Of a DNA stretch of 64,000 nt, positions 61,322-64,000 are shown piece by piece. The stretch spans positions 372,001-436,000 of the forward strand of contig MU278357.1 in NCBI GenBank assembly GCA_022385755.1. The letters run 5' to 3'. The first letter of the stretch is position 1; each line of letters begins with the position of its first letter. A program made the translations under genes and the position numbers. Origin of the DNA: Trametopsis cervina (lineage: Eukaryota > Basidiomycota > Agaricomycetes > Polyporales > Irpicaceae). The notes under the pieces were generated by a model that saw only the letters and a list, made by a program, of their open reading frames with translations, had not been told where the DNA came from and searched no databases.

Positions 61322-64000
61322 ATCTTACCGCCACCGATAAGCCGGCATAAACCCTGTAGTCAAGGTCTAGAGATCCACCGTGGAGTAGAGGCTTACCGTA
61401 ATCTCACTTATAATGGGTATAATGTATCAACCGTAGAGAGGTTCATTATCGACGACACGAATTGATCGGCGATTGTAAACGCACGAAAACGTATCATTGA
61501 AGATGGCCAGATCATCAGGCCTGACATGTACGTCTTGAGGTACGGGCGTTCCTACGTTCACCGAGGCCTTTGATCTCCTGAGTGGTAATAAGTACGTATA
61601 CCAACCCAATGTACAACAGCTGGACCTTCTGTAAAGCCACGAACTCCTCGGCCCAACGGTTTCGGAGAGTCAGCACAAGTGGGACATCTGCACATGTTAT
61701 GGGAACCATCAACCGGCCTCGGTCAGTATTTGTGTGTATACTTAGACTCAACTGTTCTATGGGAGTTATCAGGCCCGTACTCGCAATAGACCAGCAGGTG
61801 AAGTCGCCATGCCACTTTAATTATACCGTGGATCCGGACTGCGGATGCGAAGAGCCCTACAATCGTTCTGTACACTCGAATCTTAGTGTAAGACACCTCG
61901 TGAGCAATCTTTGACCTATCCGTGCCTGACGATAGTGTCAGTTTTGAAGCACAGACTTCTGGTCCAGTAAAGCTGTTCAGCGAGTCGTTTGTGAGCTCCA
62001 ATAAGATTGCGTGTTCTCATAGGTCAGACTCCATTGGCAGCAGTGCTGCACAGGTGTTGGTCGCATTTACATTGAATCAAGTGAGTCTGGCATCGGAGTC
62101 GGGGCTCGTCATGCTGGCGTTCCTCCAAAAGGCACTGTGCCTGCTAATAACGTCCGTTGTCAGTTGGCGATCGTCTTCACATGCGCAGTAGACTGGCATC
62201 TGCCTGCTGCTTTGTATGATCCGTACGTCAGTTCAGCGCGGCGGGATGCCTGAAAGACTACACGGATCGCTGTATCCACATACAGCGGCGCTGAAGCTCT
62301 GTTTCTGCTACTCGTACAATACGTTCGGGCTTACATGGCAGTTCATCTGTACCGAGGGTGCTGCCACGCAATTCTGCCAAAGCTGTGATTTGATTGGAGA
62401 CAGGCGGCAGCCATGGGCATCGTTCACCTTTCGTCTCATCTCCGCCGGCCTAGGGAGCGATTATGGCGCTTTTTGATAGGCTGATGAGACAAGTTATCGC
62501 AACTTCATAGGGCCATGGTACAAACCGGTTCTCGGGATCTTTGGGCGTGTTCGAGACCAATTGCAACACCTCACAGGTAGGCAGGTCCATCGAGGATAAC
62601 GAAATCCCTCGGTCCGGATACGCAAGGCCACTGGCTATTTGCATTTACTGCACTTGTCGTTGCATCCTGCAGAGACGGTGATTCCCTATTAAAGTTTGCA
62701 GAACAGCGAGCGTTGAGTGGTAACAGAGACAAAGTATAAGTAATGAAAGGCGTGGAAATGGACAAACGAGTAGGGTTCGTAACTTGTCAAGCTCCTGGGT
62801 GCAGTCATGCTCAATCTGATAGATGTGGCGATGACGATGTGTACCCTTTGTGACAAACTCCCTTCGACAGCCGCATTGAGGCCGCAGCTATCGTAATGAA
62901 CGCAGAGAGCATTCTAGCTGGCCAATCGGAGTATGGTAGCGAAGCGGTCCGGTTTCAGAGTGTCGTACTGGGCTTGAGTGTGTTTGAATAAGTTGTGAAT
63001 CACCACTGGCGCAACAATGAGGGTTGAATACAGATAGACGGGAGTGTGTGGATGGTGGCAGGATAACTTGTATTATCGGCCAAGTGGAGGCTGCGGTTGC
63101 CAGGCAGCGTAGTACTCGAGTTTGCAAAGTAGCAGCTCCAGATCATGGTCGGCGCACAGACATATCGGGACAAGTATGGTCTTCTTCGGTCCTACGGAAT
63201 GGTTGATAGCAAAAGGCTGAGGCGTTAGAGAATTTCACAGCGTAGTTATCAAGTCACCGACGTACCTCGGGCTCCAAGTCTGTCCACGGTGGAGAGTGGT
63301 ATATCGTCTTTCCCACCATCCCGATCCCGGTATCGGTGGTAAAGAGAGGGCATCCACTTGCAATTTCACATAAGAAGGCGAGCGGATTCTTTGAGTCAAT
63401 TCGACGGCGCTGCCGCATACCTGCACGACCTCCGATGGCTCCTGCGTGTTGCGAGAACCCCAAGGGAATTGTGCGCCGCGGGGGTCACAAGCGGTAACTT
63501 TGTTGCGAGCAAACTCGAAGCGGTGGAGATGGTGCAGGTGACTTGTACTACCACCGTTATTCGGATCCATGGATGTTCAAGTGTGGGAGGATAATGACAA
63601 GGTTCAGAACAATGAGGGATGCGACCAAGCTCGTGAGTGGAGTCCAAGATTGCAAAATAGATCAGTACACGGCCTTGCCAGGTAACAGTTTGCTGCTCAC
63701 AAGTGTTTCTCACTCCGGATAACTTCGCGACAGGAGGAGATTCACGCGCCAGACTTCGAGTTTCGGGTGCCTTCTTCGCCAACAACGTCGCTTTCCCTAT
63801 TCGGTATGCAATCATGTCGCATAGCACCCTTTCTGCCCCACAACATGATCGAGATGCGTCTGCTTTGATGGATCTATTTTTCCAGCAAATCATCTTCTAC
63901 AAGATCACTCACCTGGGTCCTACATTGGCCCACAGCGAGTCCAATCTGCCACAGCATGTTATCGGTGACGGCTAGAGGGCAGATTGCATCGATCCTCAAC
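61322..64000. other. gene-poor right flank
   Basis: No gene, RNA gene or mobile element can be supported in these 2.7 kb. Open frames are short and lack family motifs on either strand. It resembles the left flank in texture. Confidence 0.5.

Overview
The window is nuclear DNA from a filamentous basidiomycete, most likely an Agaricomycete. The evidence is dense short spliceosomal introns (mostly 45-65 nt, GT-AG, with CTRAY-type branch sites close to the acceptor), and above all a fungal type I fatty acid synthase encoded as one fused beta-alpha polypeptide. The species cannot be named from the sequence. I reconstructed spliced reading frames by eye, so internal exon borders are predictions.

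Layout. 1-4403: no supportable gene. 4404-10358 (+): paladin-like protein with three PTP-like phytase repeats. 10911-12158 (-): Ser/Thr-rich single-pass membrane protein. 12654-15377 (-) and 15483-17192 (+): a divergent pair, an Avt3/Avt4-type vacuolar amino acid transporter and the Rag GTPase Gtr2. 17783-19930 (+): stand-alone homologue of the glycosyltransferase-like half of plant L-arabinokinase. 20419-21733 (-): NmrA-like NAD(P)-binding protein. 22189-24010 (-): NDUFAF7/MidA methyltransferase, divergent from eIF6 (24436-25399, +). 25676-30413 (-): a very long disordered protein ending in a PRXL2-like peroxiredoxin fold. 30414-34552: a 4.1-kb divergent intergenic region. 34553-35978 (+): disordered protein of unknown function. 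36587-38562 (-): RUS (DUF647) family protein, divergent from cofactor-independent phosphoglycerate mutase (38879-40981, +). 42384-55223 (+): fused FAS. 55450-56382 (-): POF1-like nucleotidyltransferase, divergent from the DEAD-box helicase Dbp5 (56877-58976, +). 60805-61321 (+): a small NTF2/SnoaL-like protein. The last 2.7 kb holds no gene I can support.

Most genes are housekeeping: lipid synthesis, glycolysis, ribosome biogenesis, mRNA export, complex I assembly and nutrient signalling. FAS and phosphoglycerate mutase show strong C-ending codon bias, consistent with high expression, and this bias creates long but spurious antisense reading frames. Between about 26 and 36 kb the sequence becomes GC-rich and strongly purine/pyrimidine skewed, and it encodes two largely disordered proteins.

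No mobile element, CRISPR array, rRNA or tRNA was recognised. The most interesting points are the amino acid transporter/Rag GTPase head-to-head pair, the stand-alone arabinokinase-type glycosyltransferase domain, the peroxiredoxin-like domain inside a giant disordered protein, and a probable GC-AG intron in the paladin gene.
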